A stretch of DNA of 46,064 nucleotides, taken from assembly GCA_022650455.1 (NCBI GenBank), contig JALCPO010000009.1:1-46064 (forward strand), given 5' to 3'. Under the pieces are notes generated by a model. It made no database searches. It saw only the letters and a list, made by a program, of their open reading frames with translations, and was not told the origin of the DNA. Below are positions 1-7,658 of this stretch, one piece after another (within the stretch, counting starts at the first letter, position 1; each line of letters opens with the position of its first letter). Origin of the DNA: Oscillospiraceae bacterium (GTDB lineage: Bacteria > Bacillota > Clostridia > Oscillospirales > Acutalibacteraceae). The position numbers and the translations under genes were made by a program.

Positions 1-1
1 G

Positions 2-559
2 TATGGGATTGAACTGGAGGTGCTTTCCAGTATGATAGAAAAACCCGGAACGCTTGTGAAGGAGGCAGTTAAAATGGAAGAGATGCTGATCAGCGGCGTT
101 GCGAAGGACGAGAATGTTGCAAGGATCTCCGTTATCGGGGTGCCGGACCGTCCGGGGCTTGCCTTCAAGATCTTTTCAAAACTTGCTTCGAAGAATATCA
201 ATGTCGATGTCATCCTGCAGTCGGTCGGCCGGAACGGAACAAAAGACATCAGCTTTACGGTGGGCCGTTCAAATCTCAAAAATACGATTGCCCTGCTTGA
301 CCCGTATGCGGAACAGATCGGCGCCACGACGGTCGCCTATGACGAGAACGTTGCGAAAGTATCCATCGTCGGGGCGGGGATGGAATCCCATGCCGGCACG
401 GCGGCCAAAATGTTTGAGGCCCTCTATGATGCCAATATCAACATCCATATGATTTCAACCAGCGAGATCAAGATTTCCGTTTTGATCGACCGCAATGATT
501 CCGACCAGGCGATTGCCGCCATCCATAAAAAGTTCTTTGATCAGCCGGTGGACGGCTGA
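2..559 (+). CDS. lysC: aspartokinase, C-terminal part (cut by left edge)
   Basis: Aspartate kinase phosphorylates L-aspartate in the first step of the lysine/threonine/methionine (diaminopimelate) pathway in the cytoplasm. The window holds the last 185 residues; the reading frame is open to the left edge, so the catalytic domain lies outside. What is visible is the regulatory half: a linker followed by two ACT domains, the first starting near VISVIGVPDRPGLAFKIF-type sequence and the second near KVSIVGAGMESHAGTAAKMF, with the typical NINIHMISTSEIKIS ending that binds the feedback inhibitor. The Met at position 29 is internal, because coding similarity to the family continues upstream of it. 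The fit to LysC is strong. Which amino acid inhibits it cannot be read from the sequence. Confidence 0.93.
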   Translation, partial: YGIELEVLSSMIEKPGTLVKEAVKMEEMLISGVAKDENVARISVIGVPDRPGLAFKIFSKLASKNINVDVILQSVGRNGTKDISFTVGRSNLKNTIALLDPYAEQIGATTVAYDENVAKVSIVGAGMESHAGTAAKMFEALYDANINIHMISTSEIKISVLIDRNDSDQAIAAIHKKFFDQPVDG

Positions 560-658
560 CGGCATAGACGCTGCCGCAAAGGCGGATCATAAGTCCGGAA
601 GGATGTTGTCGGCATGTTTTCCAGGCGCTTTACGAACCGATCTTGCAAAGAACCGGAG

Positions 659-691
659 GGAGCTTTCCCCGGAGAAATCCGGAGAAGCTCC
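659..691 (+). terminator. hairpin downstream of lysC
   Basis: A two-part stem forms here: GGAGCTT at 659-665 pairs with AAGCTCC at 685-691, and CCGGA at 669-673 pairs with TCCGG at 678-682 around a GAAA loop. It lies 100 bases after the lysC stop. There is no good T-run after it, so it may be only a weak or factor-assisted terminator. The rest of 560-783 holds nothing I recognise. Confidence 0.35.
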
Positions 692-783
692 ACGTTTCGT
701 CCGGCTGGGATCGTAGTCGGGCGGGGGGCGCGCGCCCTGCTGAAAACATCATTTTTTCATGGGGATAAAATTCGGACTTACTG

Positions 784-813
784 TTGACAAATCTCGGTTT
801 GCAGTGGTATAAT
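784..813 (+). promoter_or_regulatory. sigma-A promoter of tRNA-Leu
   Basis: TTGACA at 784-789 and TATAAT at 808-813 are both perfect consensus hexamers separated by 18 bases. The promoter ends about 40 bases before the tRNA, with nothing else between. Confidence 0.85.
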
Positions 814-854
814 CTCTATTGTTGTCTTCGTAAAATATCGGGGATTTTTGATAG

Positions 855-939
855 GCGCGAGTGCTGGAATTGGCAGACAGGCACGTTTGAGGGGCGTGTG
901 AGTTTTCTCGTACGAGTTCAAGTCTCGTCTCGCGCACCA
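855..939 (+). tRNA. tRNA-Leu (anticodon GAG)
   Basis: An 85-base class II tRNA. The acceptor stem GCGCGAG (855-861) pairs with CTCGCGC (929-935), followed by A and an encoded CCA (937-939). The anticodon arm CACGT/GCGTG encloses the seven-base loop TTGAGGG, giving anticodon GAG, which reads CUU/CUC leucine codons. The long variable arm and the GTTCAAGTC T-arm are typical of tRNA-Leu. It stands alone with its own promoter and terminator. Confidence 0.95.
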
Positions 940-946
940 AGGTAAG

Positions 947-985
947 GTGACAAACCTGTTTGGGTTTGTCGCTTTTTTATTTTTT
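947..985 (+). terminator. intrinsic terminator of tRNA-Leu
   Basis: GTGACAAACC-type left arm (947-956) pairs with GGTTTGTCGC (963-972) around a TGTTTG loop, followed directly by a long T-rich tract (973-985). It starts 8 bases after the tRNA CCA end. Confidence 0.85.
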
Positions 986-1066
986 GATTTATTGAAGGGT
1001 TAGAACTCTTTTGAGGGCACGGACGTGCCCGTACAGACGGGAAAACACGGCCTTCTTTTTTGAAAG

Positions 1067-3226
1067 CTATGCCAGGCCGAACAGCCGGGCGAGAGTCGCA
1101 ACGAGGAAGCAAACGGCGATGCCGGCCGTAGTCGGAAGCGCAAAGGCGAACAGGGTCCATTTCAGGCTCTGCGTTTCTTTTCGAATCGTCAGGCAGGTGG
1201 TTCCGCAGGGCCAGTGCAGGAGGGAAAAGAGCATGACGCATACGGCGGTCAGCCAGGTCCAGCCGTGACTTGCGAACAGGGTATGCAGTTGGGCGAGGCT
1301 TGTGTAGTCGGTCAGGGTTCCGGTCGCCATGTAGCTCATGATGATAATCGGTATGACGATCTCATTTGCGGGAAAGCCGAGGATAAATGCCGTCAGGATA
1401 TAACCGTCCATCCCAAGCAGCCTTGCAAACGGATCCAGAAATTCCGCACACTGGGTCAGAAGGCTCATGCCGCCGACCCGGATGTTGGCGAGCAGCCAGA
1501 TGACAAGTCCGGCCGGTGCGGCGACCACGACGGCACGGCGCAGTACGAACAGCGTGCGGTCAAAGATGGAGCGAAGGATCACCTTTCCGATCTGCGGGCG
1601 GCGATAGGGAGGCAGCTCCAGGTTAAAGGATGAGGGCATTCCTTTCAGAATCGTTTTGGAAAGGATGCGGGAGATCAGCATAGTCATCATAACGCCGAAG
1701 ACGATCACCGCCGTCAGCGTCAGGGCGGAAGCGACGGACTGAAACGGCGTTGCCGCCGTGGAGACAAAGAACATGGTAATGATGGCGATCAGGGTCGGGA
1801 ACCTGCCGTTGCACGGGACGAAATTATTGGTGAGGACAGCGATGAGGCGTTCCCGAGGGGAATCGATGATCCGGCATCCGATTACGCCGCAGGCGTTGCA
1901 TCCAAACCCCATGCACATGGTCAGGGCCTGCTTGCCGTGCGCACACGCTTTGCGGAAAAAGTTATCCAGGTTAAAGGCGACGCGCGGCAGATACCCCAAA
2001 TCCTCCAATAGCGTAAACAGGGGAAAGAAGATCGCCATCGGCGGCAGCATAACGGAAATGACCCAGGCCAGCGTCCGGTAGACTCCTTGAATCAGCAGTC
2101 CCGTCAGCCAGGCGGGAGCGGAAATCCCTTGAAAAAATTCCATCAGACGGTCTTCCACCCAGAACAGTCCGTCTGCAATCAATGCGGACGGCAGGTTGGC
2201 CCCCGTGATTGTAATCCAGAAGATACCGAGAAGCATCAGGATCATGATCGGAATACCGGTCGCTTTCGAAGTCAGGATTTTATCGATTTTCCGGTCGCGC
2301 TCGGCGTATTCTCTTTTCTCGTACGAAACGGTTTTCCGGCCAATGTCCTCGCAGAGCCGGATGATCCGGGTGACGACCCGGTCGCGGAACAAATCGTCGG
2401 AAACGCCCGCCGCTTCCAGGGATTCCTTTGCTTCCCGTAAGCGAACCGAAACGGTTTCGTCCGCCAGAAGGTCTTTCCCAAGATAATTTTTCATGGACCT
2501 CAGCAGGCTTTCGTCGCCGTCCAGCAGCTTGAGCGATACCCACCGGCTGTTCAGTCTGCCGCCGAGCGCTTGCTCCACAGCGGTCTGCAGAATGGAAAGT
2601 GCCTGCTCAATTTCCTCACTGTAGGTGATTCTCAGCGGGTGGCCTGTGAAACCGTCCAGTGTTGCGGCTTTGACGGCGTTCATCAGGCCGCCGAGCCCTT
2701 TTCCGTTCCGCGCGCTTGTGCCGACGACAGGAATTCCCAGTTCCCGCGACAGCGCTTTGATATCAATCCGTATTTTTTTCTTTTTCGCCTCGTCCAGCAG
2801 GTTGACGCACAGTACGACGCGTTTGGAAATCTCCATGGTCTGAAGGACCAGATTCAGATTCCGTTCCAGGCAGGTTGCGTCAGCCACGACCACGACGGCG
2901 TCCGGGTTGCCGAAGCAGATAAAATCGCGCGCGATTTCTTCCTCTTCGGAGTTTGCCATCAGGGAGTACGTGCCCGGTATATCGACCAGGATGAAGTTGT
3001 TTCCCTGGTACCGGTATTTTCCCTGTGCGTTGGCCACGGTCTTGCCGGGCCAGTTCCCCGTATGCTGATTCATGCCCGTCAGGCTGTTGAAGACGGTGCT
3101 TTTCCCCACATTTGGGTTTCCCGCCAGAGCGATTACTTGATCTTCTGCCGTTTCCTTGTCGATCGAAAGGATTCCATTGCCGCAGCATAGGACACCCGTG
3201 CCGGTCGAATTTACGGATAGACCCAT
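1067..3226 (-). CDS. feoB: ferrous iron transporter FeoB
   Basis: FeoB is the GTP-gated membrane permease for Fe(II) uptake. The 719-residue protein has an N-terminal G domain: P-loop GNPNVGKST at residues 36-44, DIPG at 82-85 and the guanine-specificity motif NLLD at 142-145. A helical spacer and a large multi-helix membrane domain with the two Gate segments and the Cys-containing FGCNACGV stretch follow. I start at the ATG at 3224-3226 because a GGGAGGTGG ribosome site lies just upstream and the MGLS-type N-terminus fits clostridial FeoB; an ATG 27 bases further upstream has no ribosome site. feoA lies 115 bases upstream on the same strand, so the two are probably one unit. No feoC-like gene is seen. 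It converges on the tRNA terminator. Confidence 0.95.
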   Translation of the reverse strand: MGLSVNSTGTGVLCCGNGILSIDKETAEDQVIALAGNPNVGKSTVFNSLTGMNQHTGNWPGKTVANAQGKYRYQGNNFILVDIPGTYSLMANSEEEEIARDFICFGNPDAVVVVADATCLERNLNLVLQTMEISKRVVLCVNLLDEAKKKKIRIDIKALSRELGIPVVGTSARNGKGLGGLMNAVKAATLDGFTGHPLRITYSEEIEQALSILQTAVEQALGGRLNSRWVSLKLLDGDESLLRSMKNYLGKDLLADETVSVRLREAKESLEAAGVSDDLFRDRVVTRIIRLCEDIGRKTVSYEKREYAERDRKIDKILTSKATGIPIMILMLLGIFWITITGANLPSALIADGLFWVEDRLMEFFQGISAPAWLTGLLIQGVYRTLAWVISVMLPPMAIFFPLFTLLEDLGYLPRVAFNLDNFFRKACAHGKQALTMCMGFGCNACGVIGCRIIDSPRERLIAVLTNNFVPCNGRFPTLIAIITMFFVSTAATPFQSVASALTLTAVIVFGVMMTMLISRILSKTILKGMPSSFNLELPPYRRPQIGKVILRSIFDRTLFVLRRAVVVAAPAGLVIWLLANIRVGGMSLLTQCAEFLDPFARLLGMDGYILTAFILGFPANEIVIPIIIMSYMATGTLTDYTSLAQLHTLFASHGWTWLTAVCVMLFSLLHWPCGTTCLTIRKETQSLKWTLFAFALPTTAGIAVCFLVATLARLFGLA

Positions 3227-3341
3227 AAAACAAACCCACCTCCCGGGATTCATTCGCTGTTGGATGTGACGAATATCGGGAAAATCCGCAGATCTGCCTT
3301 ATCATTTTCTATGTATGCAGATGCGGAAATCCGCCCTGCAT

Positions 3342-3581
3342 TCATGACGCGGTCACTAAGATTTTGCCGGAAACGTCGGCCCGCAGCGCGATCACCGCTC
3401 CGCGGATCCGGTAAGCAACCGGATTTCCGGCCGGACTTTTATAAAGAGGCTCGATCAGGGTTCCGCTGATCACGCCGAGATCCAGCATCCGTCTCCGGTC
3501 GGAGCCGCGTGCCTGCAGCGATGTCACTTTGGCTTTTACGCCCATGGGTAATTGATTGAGCGGTATTTCTTGACGATTCAT
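3342..3581 (-). CDS. feoA: ferrous iron transport protein FeoA
   Basis: A small cytoplasmic SH3-like protein that supports FeoB-dependent Fe(II) uptake. The 79-residue product has the FeoA core: the hydrophobic LPMGVKAKV strand, the RRRMLDLGVISGT turn (residues ~28-40) and the IRGAVIALRADVSGKI C-terminus. The reading frame is open much further upstream, but that extension has no family similarity. Two ATG codons stand in tandem (3579-3584); AGGAGG lies 6 bases before the second, so I use 3581, while 3584 is the alternative. It is the first gene of a feoA-feoB unit and is likely iron-regulated by analogy with the family. Confidence 0.92.
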   Translation of the reverse strand: MNRQEIPLNQLPMGVKAKVTSLQARGSDRRRMLDLGVISGTLIEPLYKSPAGNPVAYRIRGAVIALRADVSGKILVTAS

Positions 3582-3650
3582 CATTAGCCTCCTGAAAGAT
3601 GTTTTTGTAAGCCGTTCGATCGGCGGATCGAGAGCGGTTGATTTTTTCAC

Positions 3651-3690
3651 TAGGCTAATATATGGTCTTTCTCCTAAGAATGTTATCACA
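3651..3690 (-). promoter_or_regulatory. possible feoA promoter / metal-regulator site
   Basis: In the 364 bases between feoA and the next gene, the minus strand has TATATT (3657-3662) as a candidate -10, but only a poor -35 (TAACAT or GTGATA). The plus-strand string CTAGGCTAATA here matches 8 of 9 bases of a TTAGGCTAA half of DtxR/IdeR-type iron boxes. This is a weak call. The remainder of 3690-3945 shows nothing I can name. Confidence 0.25.
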
Positions 3691-3945
3691 CTTTTTCTTT
3701 TTACAGGAATTTTTATCGACCGGGCAACGGGCCTGGATGCTTCGAGGGCGCCGGCATCCTTTTCGGGTTCCCGGAAAATGGGGGCGTTTTCCCACTCCGG
3801 AGAACGGCGGTTTTGTCCGTAATGCGGATTGTGGCTATAAAACAAGAAACCGAACGACCGACAGAGAAAAACCGGCCTTTCAGCACATTGGCGGAGAACC
3901 GCGGCAATAGGAAACAGGCTGGGAGTGAATCATAGAGGGGAATTT

Positions 3946-4284
3946 ATGAAATGGATAAAAAATTATCGGTGTCATCCTATGTTACGGTACCCGTTGGCCA
4001 TCGCGCTGATCTTGCTTGCGCTCCTTTCGCCGCCGTTTCAAAACCGCCCTTCTGTTTTCCTGCTGACAATTCTCTTTACTCTGTTTGACGCGGCGGCTGA
4101 TTTTTTGAACGCTCTCCCGCAGCAAGTGACCGCCCAGCCTGTCGTCCGGAATATTTTGGGCTTCTACCGGGAATTTGTCCCGTTCTTTTCCATCGGAATG
4201 GGGTGGATCGTCCCCATGTTGGTGGGGCTGACGCTCGGATTTGCTCTCAGCTGTTTTGCAAAGCCGAGGCAAAGGTCGAGATGA
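3946..4284 (+). CDS. small membrane protein, unknown function
   Basis: A 112-residue protein I do not recognise. It has a basic N-terminus (MKWIKNYRCH), then about three hydrophobic segments at residues ~14-29, 37-52 and 83-104, and a basic tail KPRQRSR, so it is probably an integral membrane protein with its C-terminus inside. The start ATG at 3946 has AGAGGGG a few bases upstream; an in-frame ATG at 3925 lacks such a site. It stands alone between the divergent feoA and an insertion element and gives no functional hint by context. A GC hairpin (4285-4302) follows the stop but lacks a T-run. Confidence 0.6.
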   Translation: MKWIKNYRCHPMLRYPLAIALILLALLSPPFQNRPSVFLLTILFTLFDAAADFLNALPQQVTAQPVVRNILGFYREFVPFFSIGMGWIVPMLVGLTLGFALSCFAKPRQRSR

Positions 4285-4473
4285 CCGGGGCTTCCGCCCC
4301 GGGTAAACGGCAAATGTTCCGGACATCCGGCGGTCCGGCCTGCCGTCAGGCAGCCTGATTTCCAGTGGATGCGGCGTCGTGCCTTTTTAGCTGTCCCGGA
4401 TCAGATGCTCGACCCGTCGGCCTGCCTTTTGAAACAAATATCCATAAGTCGTCCCGATTGGAGTGATATAACG

Positions 4474-4487
4474 AAAGCGTACACCCA
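4474..4487 (+). repeat. IS3 left inverted repeat
   Basis: AAAGCGTACACCCA, 46 bases upstream of the orfA start. It matches the right repeat at all positions but one (T versus C). Confidence 0.85.
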
Positions 4488-4519
4488 ACCGTGATAAAAT
4501 AAAGGAGAGGTGTGCGGGA

Positions 4520-4795
4520 ATGGTAAAGAAATACAGCCAGGAATTCAGGGAGGACGCGTTGAAGCTGGCCTCCGAAATCGGGGTACGCAAAACGAGTGAG
4601 AAATTGGATGTTTCCCCCAAAACGCTTTACGCGTGGCAGAGGAAAGAACGGCTGAGCCGCGGGATAGCGATCAAAGGGCTGCGCCCGGGAGAAAGCCCGG
4701 AGGATGGCATGAAACGGCTGGAAAGGGAAAACACGGAACTGCGGGAGGCGAATTCGATCCTCAAAAAAGCGCTGGGTTTTATGGCGGACCGGTAA
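4520..4795 (+). CDS. IS3 transposase OrfA (helix-turn-helix)
   Basis: A 91-residue DNA-binding subunit of an IS3-family transposase. It begins MVKKYSQEFREDALKLA, the standard start of the family. A helix-turn-helix (GVRKTSEKLDVSPKTLYAWQ, residues ~21-40) follows, and the C-terminus is a leucine-zipper-like coiled coil (MKRLERENTELREANSILKKAL). GGAGAGG lies before the ATG. The AAAAAAG run at 4763-4769 near its end is the probable -1 frameshift site that yields the OrfAB fusion. Confidence 0.92.
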   Translation: MVKKYSQEFREDALKLASEIGVRKTSEKLDVSPKTLYAWQRKERLSRGIAIKGLRPGESPEDGMKRLERENTELREANSILKKALGFMADR

Positions 4796-5676
4796 CGGAA
4801 GTAAAGCCGCGGCATCTCTACGCATGGATTGATCGGAATCGCGGTACATCCAGCATTACGTTATGCTGCCTGGCTTTGTCTGTCCGGCGGGAAGGATTTT
4901 ACGTATGGAAAAAGCGTAAGAACCGCCCCAGTTCGGACGACAAAACGGTATCGGCCCTGAAAGCAGCGCGAAAGGCCCATCCCGATTACGGCGTCCGCAG
5001 TTTGCGGGATGAGCTACCGGCCGGCATACGGCCCAGTTATGGGAAATGCTACCGGCTGTGCCGGGAAAACGGCCTGCTGCACCGCAAGAAGACGCCGCAC
5101 GGCATGACAAAGCGGAACAACAAAGACCCGCTCAGCAAGGATCTGATCCAACGCGATTTCAAAGCATCGGCGCCAAACACCAAGTGGCTGTCGGACATTA
5201 CCGAAATGAAATGTAAAAATGGGAAGCTATATCTTGCCGCCATTCTGGATTGCTTTGACGGAACCATCGTCGGTTTGTCCATGAATTCCAACAAAAAGGC
5301 CGGGCTTTGCGTTTCGGCGCTGGAGAATGCCGTAGGGAGATTTGGAAAACGGGACGGTCTAATTCTCCATTCCGACCATGGCAGCCAATATACGAGCCGG
5401 GCATACCGAAGCGCCCTTACGCGATACGGTCTGCGGCAAAGCATGGGCCGCACCGGCAGCTGCTTCGACAACGCCCGCATGGAAAGCTTTTTTGCCACTT
5501 TGAAAAAAGATCTGATTTACCAGCTGCCGCTTTACAAAATGACCCGGGATGAAGTGAGATACAAAGTATTCGCGTGGATTGAGCTTTATTACAACGCTGA
5601 GCGCCGATACACTGCCAACGAGGGCAATCTTCCTCCTTTGAAAAAGAGAGCCTTGTTCTTTTCTCTGGCGGCTTAA
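4765..5676 (+). CDS. IS3 transposase OrfB (rve/DDE integrase), by -1 frameshift
   Basis: The catalytic part of the transposase, read in the -1 frame relative to orfA from the A-run at 4763-4768. About 303 residues follow the shift. It has the HTH_21-like stretch (HPDYGVRSLRDEL) and an rve integrase core with DDE residues in KWLSDITE, ILHSDHGSQYTS and NARMESFF. The frame is open upstream to 4633 without a sensible start, which supports expression as an OrfAB fusion of roughly 385 residues. It is complete, so the element may be active. Confidence 0.9.
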   Translation, partial: KSAGFYGGPVTEVKPRHLYAWIDRNRGTSSITLCCLALSVRREGFYVWKKRKNRPSSDDKTVSALKAARKAHPDYGVRSLRDELPAGIRPSYGKCYRLCRENGLLHRKKTPHGMTKRNNKDPLSKDLIQRDFKASAPNTKWLSDITEMKCKNGKLYLAAILDCFDGTIVGLSMNSNKKAGLCVSALENAVGRFGKRDGLILHSDHGSQYTSRAYRSALTRYGLRQSMGRTGSCFDNARMESFFATLKKDLIYQLPLYKMTRDEVRYKVFAWIELYYNAERRYTANEGNLPPLKKRALFFSLAA

Positions 5677-5710
5677 GGAAATGAATCTTCACACTTTAGT
5701 TCGCTAAATC

Positions 5711-5724
5711 TGGGTGTGCGCTTT
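5711..5724 (-). repeat. IS3 right inverted repeat
   Basis: It reads AAAGCGCACACCCA on the minus strand, 35 bases after the orfB stop, and is the inverted partner of 4474-4487. It supplies a few codons and a stop to the interrupted nitroreductase frame. Confidence 0.85.
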
Positions 5725-6782
5725 TCTTGACTTTTTCAATTTTTTCATTTCGGGATACTCTTCCAGAACTTGGCTGAGCGGCTGCATGACAAGGCCCAAG
5801 GTATGGCCCGTCAGAACGAGCCTGCTGTAGAGCATTCCGCTTTCCACCTGAGCAAGACGGCTGTTGCCCGACGTTTGGATCATTGCATAGGCGGGTGTGT
5901 TGTCAACCGACGTGCGGGTGGAGCCGATAAAGTTCCGGGATGCGGCTTCACCCATATTCAGCGATGGGAAAAGGGTGAGCAGACCCTGCAGAACGTATTT
6001 CATGAGGCCGGAAGTGCCCTGGCCTTCCACCGAATAGCCATAGCGGTATTTGTTTTTCTGGGATTCGTTTGCCCGGAAAATGGCGTTGGATTCTTCCATT
6101 ACGCGCCCGACCCCGGCTTCAATCGCCGCACTTTGCATGGCATATCCGCCGATTTTTTTTCAAGTCGGCCGAATCCTGAACCAGCTTGATGGAAACGCCG
6201 TTTCCGCCTGAAAGAGATTGGAGAGCAGAAATCTGCTGCGGAGCAAGCTTTTCCATCCGGTAGGCCTCCCGGTTGGTATCCGGCAGAAAAGTAGCGTCAT
6301 AAAGCGGGCTATTCTGAACCCGCGCTTTGGAGAGTGCGATTTTTGCCACCGGTTTTCCATCCATGCTTTCCGCAAGATGGGATTCGTCGTATGTACCGTC
6401 GGGGAAAAGACCGATTTCGACGTTCCGCCCTTCCTGCTTCCCGGCCACGGCAACATATTCCAGAAAAGTGCCCTGTGAAATCATCATCTGACGTGCGTAG
6501 GGGTCGACCTGTTTGGTCATACGCGAACTGTCGGCATAAAGATAGAATACCATGGGGTCGGACTTGTCCAGGCGGATTTTCCACGGCTGCATATTGTGGT
6601 TGCTTGCCGCGAGCAGGCCGCTGGCCGCAAGGCGCACTCTCGGGTCGGAATACTTTGCGGCGTAATCTTTTGACCAGGGCTCCAGATATGTTTGCTTCAT
6701 AAACCCTCCGCTGATGATAAAAAGTATGGATAATAAAATAAGGCATACCCCGGCGATGCCGCCAAGCACAAATGACACAACC

Positions 6783-7466
6783 TTAACCGTGGCTTTCTTT
6801 TTCATGCAGGTTTCCTCCGTTTCTGCTGACCAGACGCATGATCATATCAAAAGATTCCGTTATGAATTCTTCGGGATTGACCTGGTGGTAGTTTTTCAGG
6901 TAATCCCCTTTTTTTTCTCCCGTATTGAAAACGCCGACCGTGCAGGCCCATAACGTCAACGCCGCTTTTTCGCTTTCCAGCCCTCTGTGCAGGCTGCCTT
7001 CTTCCACGCCCTTTTGAAGCGCGTGAGAAAGGTACCCGAAGATCTGTTCGCCTAAGCGATAACATTCCGCTTTTGAACCGCCTTCCATGCCGGATCTGCC
7101 GGTGGAATTTTTTGTCTCATATTCCATAATGGCCTTAAAATACTCCGGATAATCCCTGCTGAATCGGTAGAAAGTGAAAAAAATGCAGCGCAGTTCTTCG
7201 GGAGCGTTTTGAGGATGATTTTCATGAAAGCTCTCGCCGATCGTTTCAATAAGCAGCTTGTACCCCCGGATCATGATCTCGAGGTAAATCTGTTCTTTGC
7301 TGCTGAAATACAGATAGACGGTCCGTTTGCTGAATTCCGCTTCTCTTGCCACTTCGTCCATCGAGGCGTCTTCGTACCCTTTTGAAAAAAATATCCGTTC
7401 GGCGGCATCGAGGATGTCTTTCCTCTTGATCTCTTTTTCCTGCCGCCTGCGCTCTTCCTGACCCAT
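6783..7466 (-). CDS. TetR/AcrR-family transcriptional regulator
   Basis: A 227-residue repressor-type regulator. The N-terminal helix-turn-helix (residues ~14-60: KDILDAAERIFFSKGYEDASMDEVAREAEFS split by the turn, then KRTVYLYFSSKEQIY) is classic TetR; the C-terminal helical ligand-binding region is not assignable. AGGTGGTGA precedes the ATG. Its stop overlaps the start of the broken nitroreductase, so it heads a two-gene unit. A perfect palindrome lies between 27 and 57 bases upstream of its start and is the obvious operator for autorepression. The effector is unknown; with its only partner destroyed it may now regulate just itself, or also the divergent padR operon. Confidence 0.88.
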   Translation of the reverse strand: MGQEERRRQEKEIKRKDILDAAERIFFSKGYEDASMDEVAREAEFSKRTVYLYFSSKEQIYLEIMIRGYKLLIETIGESFHENHPQNAPEELRCIFFTFYRFSRDYPEYFKAIMEYETKNSTGRSGMEGGSKAECYRLGEQIFGYLSHALQKGVEEGSLHRGLESEKAALTLWACTVGVFNTGEKKGDYLKNYHQVNPEEFITESFDMIMRLVSRNGGNLHEKESHG

Positions 7467-7492
7467 GAAATCACCACCTATTCATATATATG

Positions 7493-7523
7493 CAATTTAG
7501 TAAACTACAAGTTTACTAAATTG
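7493..7523. promoter_or_regulatory. TetR operator: perfect 13-bp inverted repeat
   Basis: CAATTTAGTAAAC (7493-7505) and GTTTACTAAATTG (7511-7523) are exact reverse complements separated by TACAA. On the minus strand, TTGTAG at 7505-7510 in the centre with TATATG at 7483-7488 (16-base spacer) makes a plausible tetR promoter, so a bound dimer would block it. Symmetry, position and the TetR gene next door agree. Confidence 0.85.
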
Positions 7524-7590
7524 TAAGGCAGTTTACCGCTTTTGTCAATGTTGGACCGGTGGATTTCCATGAATTTTTTCCGATGCAAAC

Positions 7591-7632
7591 TTGACAAATC
7601 AACTATTATGTATTACTATATAGCAGTAGTAA
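7591..7632 (+). promoter_or_regulatory. padR operon promoter with overlapping operator
   Basis: TTGACA at 7591-7596, a 17-base spacer and TACTAT at 7614-7619 form a sigma-A promoter. An inverted repeat TTACTA (7613-7618) - 8 bases - TAGTAA (7627-7632) covers the -10 and start region, which is where PadR-type autorepressors bind. GAGGGG and the GTG start of padR follow at 7648-7661. Confidence 0.7.
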
Positions 7633-7658
7633 GCAATACAGAATAGTGAGGGGCGACT

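Larger units (their letters stand above)
4474..5724 (+). mobile_element. IS3-family insertion sequence, apparently complete
   Basis: About 1.25 kb. Terminal inverted repeats AAAGCGTACACCCA (4474-4487) and, at 5711-5724, the complement of AAAGCGCACACCCA match at 13 of 14 positions. Inside are overlapping orfA and orfB in a -1 relation, the usual IS3 layout, and the DDE residues of the transposase are intact. The repeats end within a few bases of the two halves of the broken nitroreductase gene. I cannot find a clean 3-4 bp target duplication (left flank ends ATAACG, right flank begins TCTTGAC), so the exact ends may be a base or two off, or the site has drifted. Confidence 0.88.
4387..6805 (-). 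pseudogene. Acg-like nitroreductase, split by IS3 and frameshifted
   Basis: A gene on the minus strand, read from 6805 down to a TAA at 4387-4389, broken twice. The N-terminus has one membrane helix (VVSFVLGGIAGVCLILLSIL). A nitroreductase-like domain follows with the SNHNMQPW motif typical of Acg-type putative FMN nitroreductases. At 6153-6160 a run of eight A (minus strand) shifts the frame; with seven A the protein reads on smoothly through KKIGGYAMQSAAIEAG. At about 5725 the IS3 element interrupts it after EEYPEMKKLKK, and a plausible C-terminus (YITPIGTTYGYLFQKAGRR) resumes on the other side at 4473. Without the IS the gene would encode about 388 residues. Its start overlaps the tetR stop by 23 bases and has GGAGGAAAC upstream, so it was the target gene of that regulator. 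No intact product is expected. Confidence 0.75.

Noticed and set aside
1027-1042. Short GGGCAC/GTGCCC hairpin downstream of feoB
   Set aside because: Only 6 bp and no T-tract on the feoB strand.
3582-3845. N-terminal extension of feoA
   Set aside because: The frame stays open, but the extra ~87 residues have no FeoA similarity, and AGGAGG marks the internal ATG.
4285-4302. GC hairpin after the small membrane protein gene
   Set aside because: A strong six-to-seven-bp stem, but with no T-run after it, so not called a terminator.
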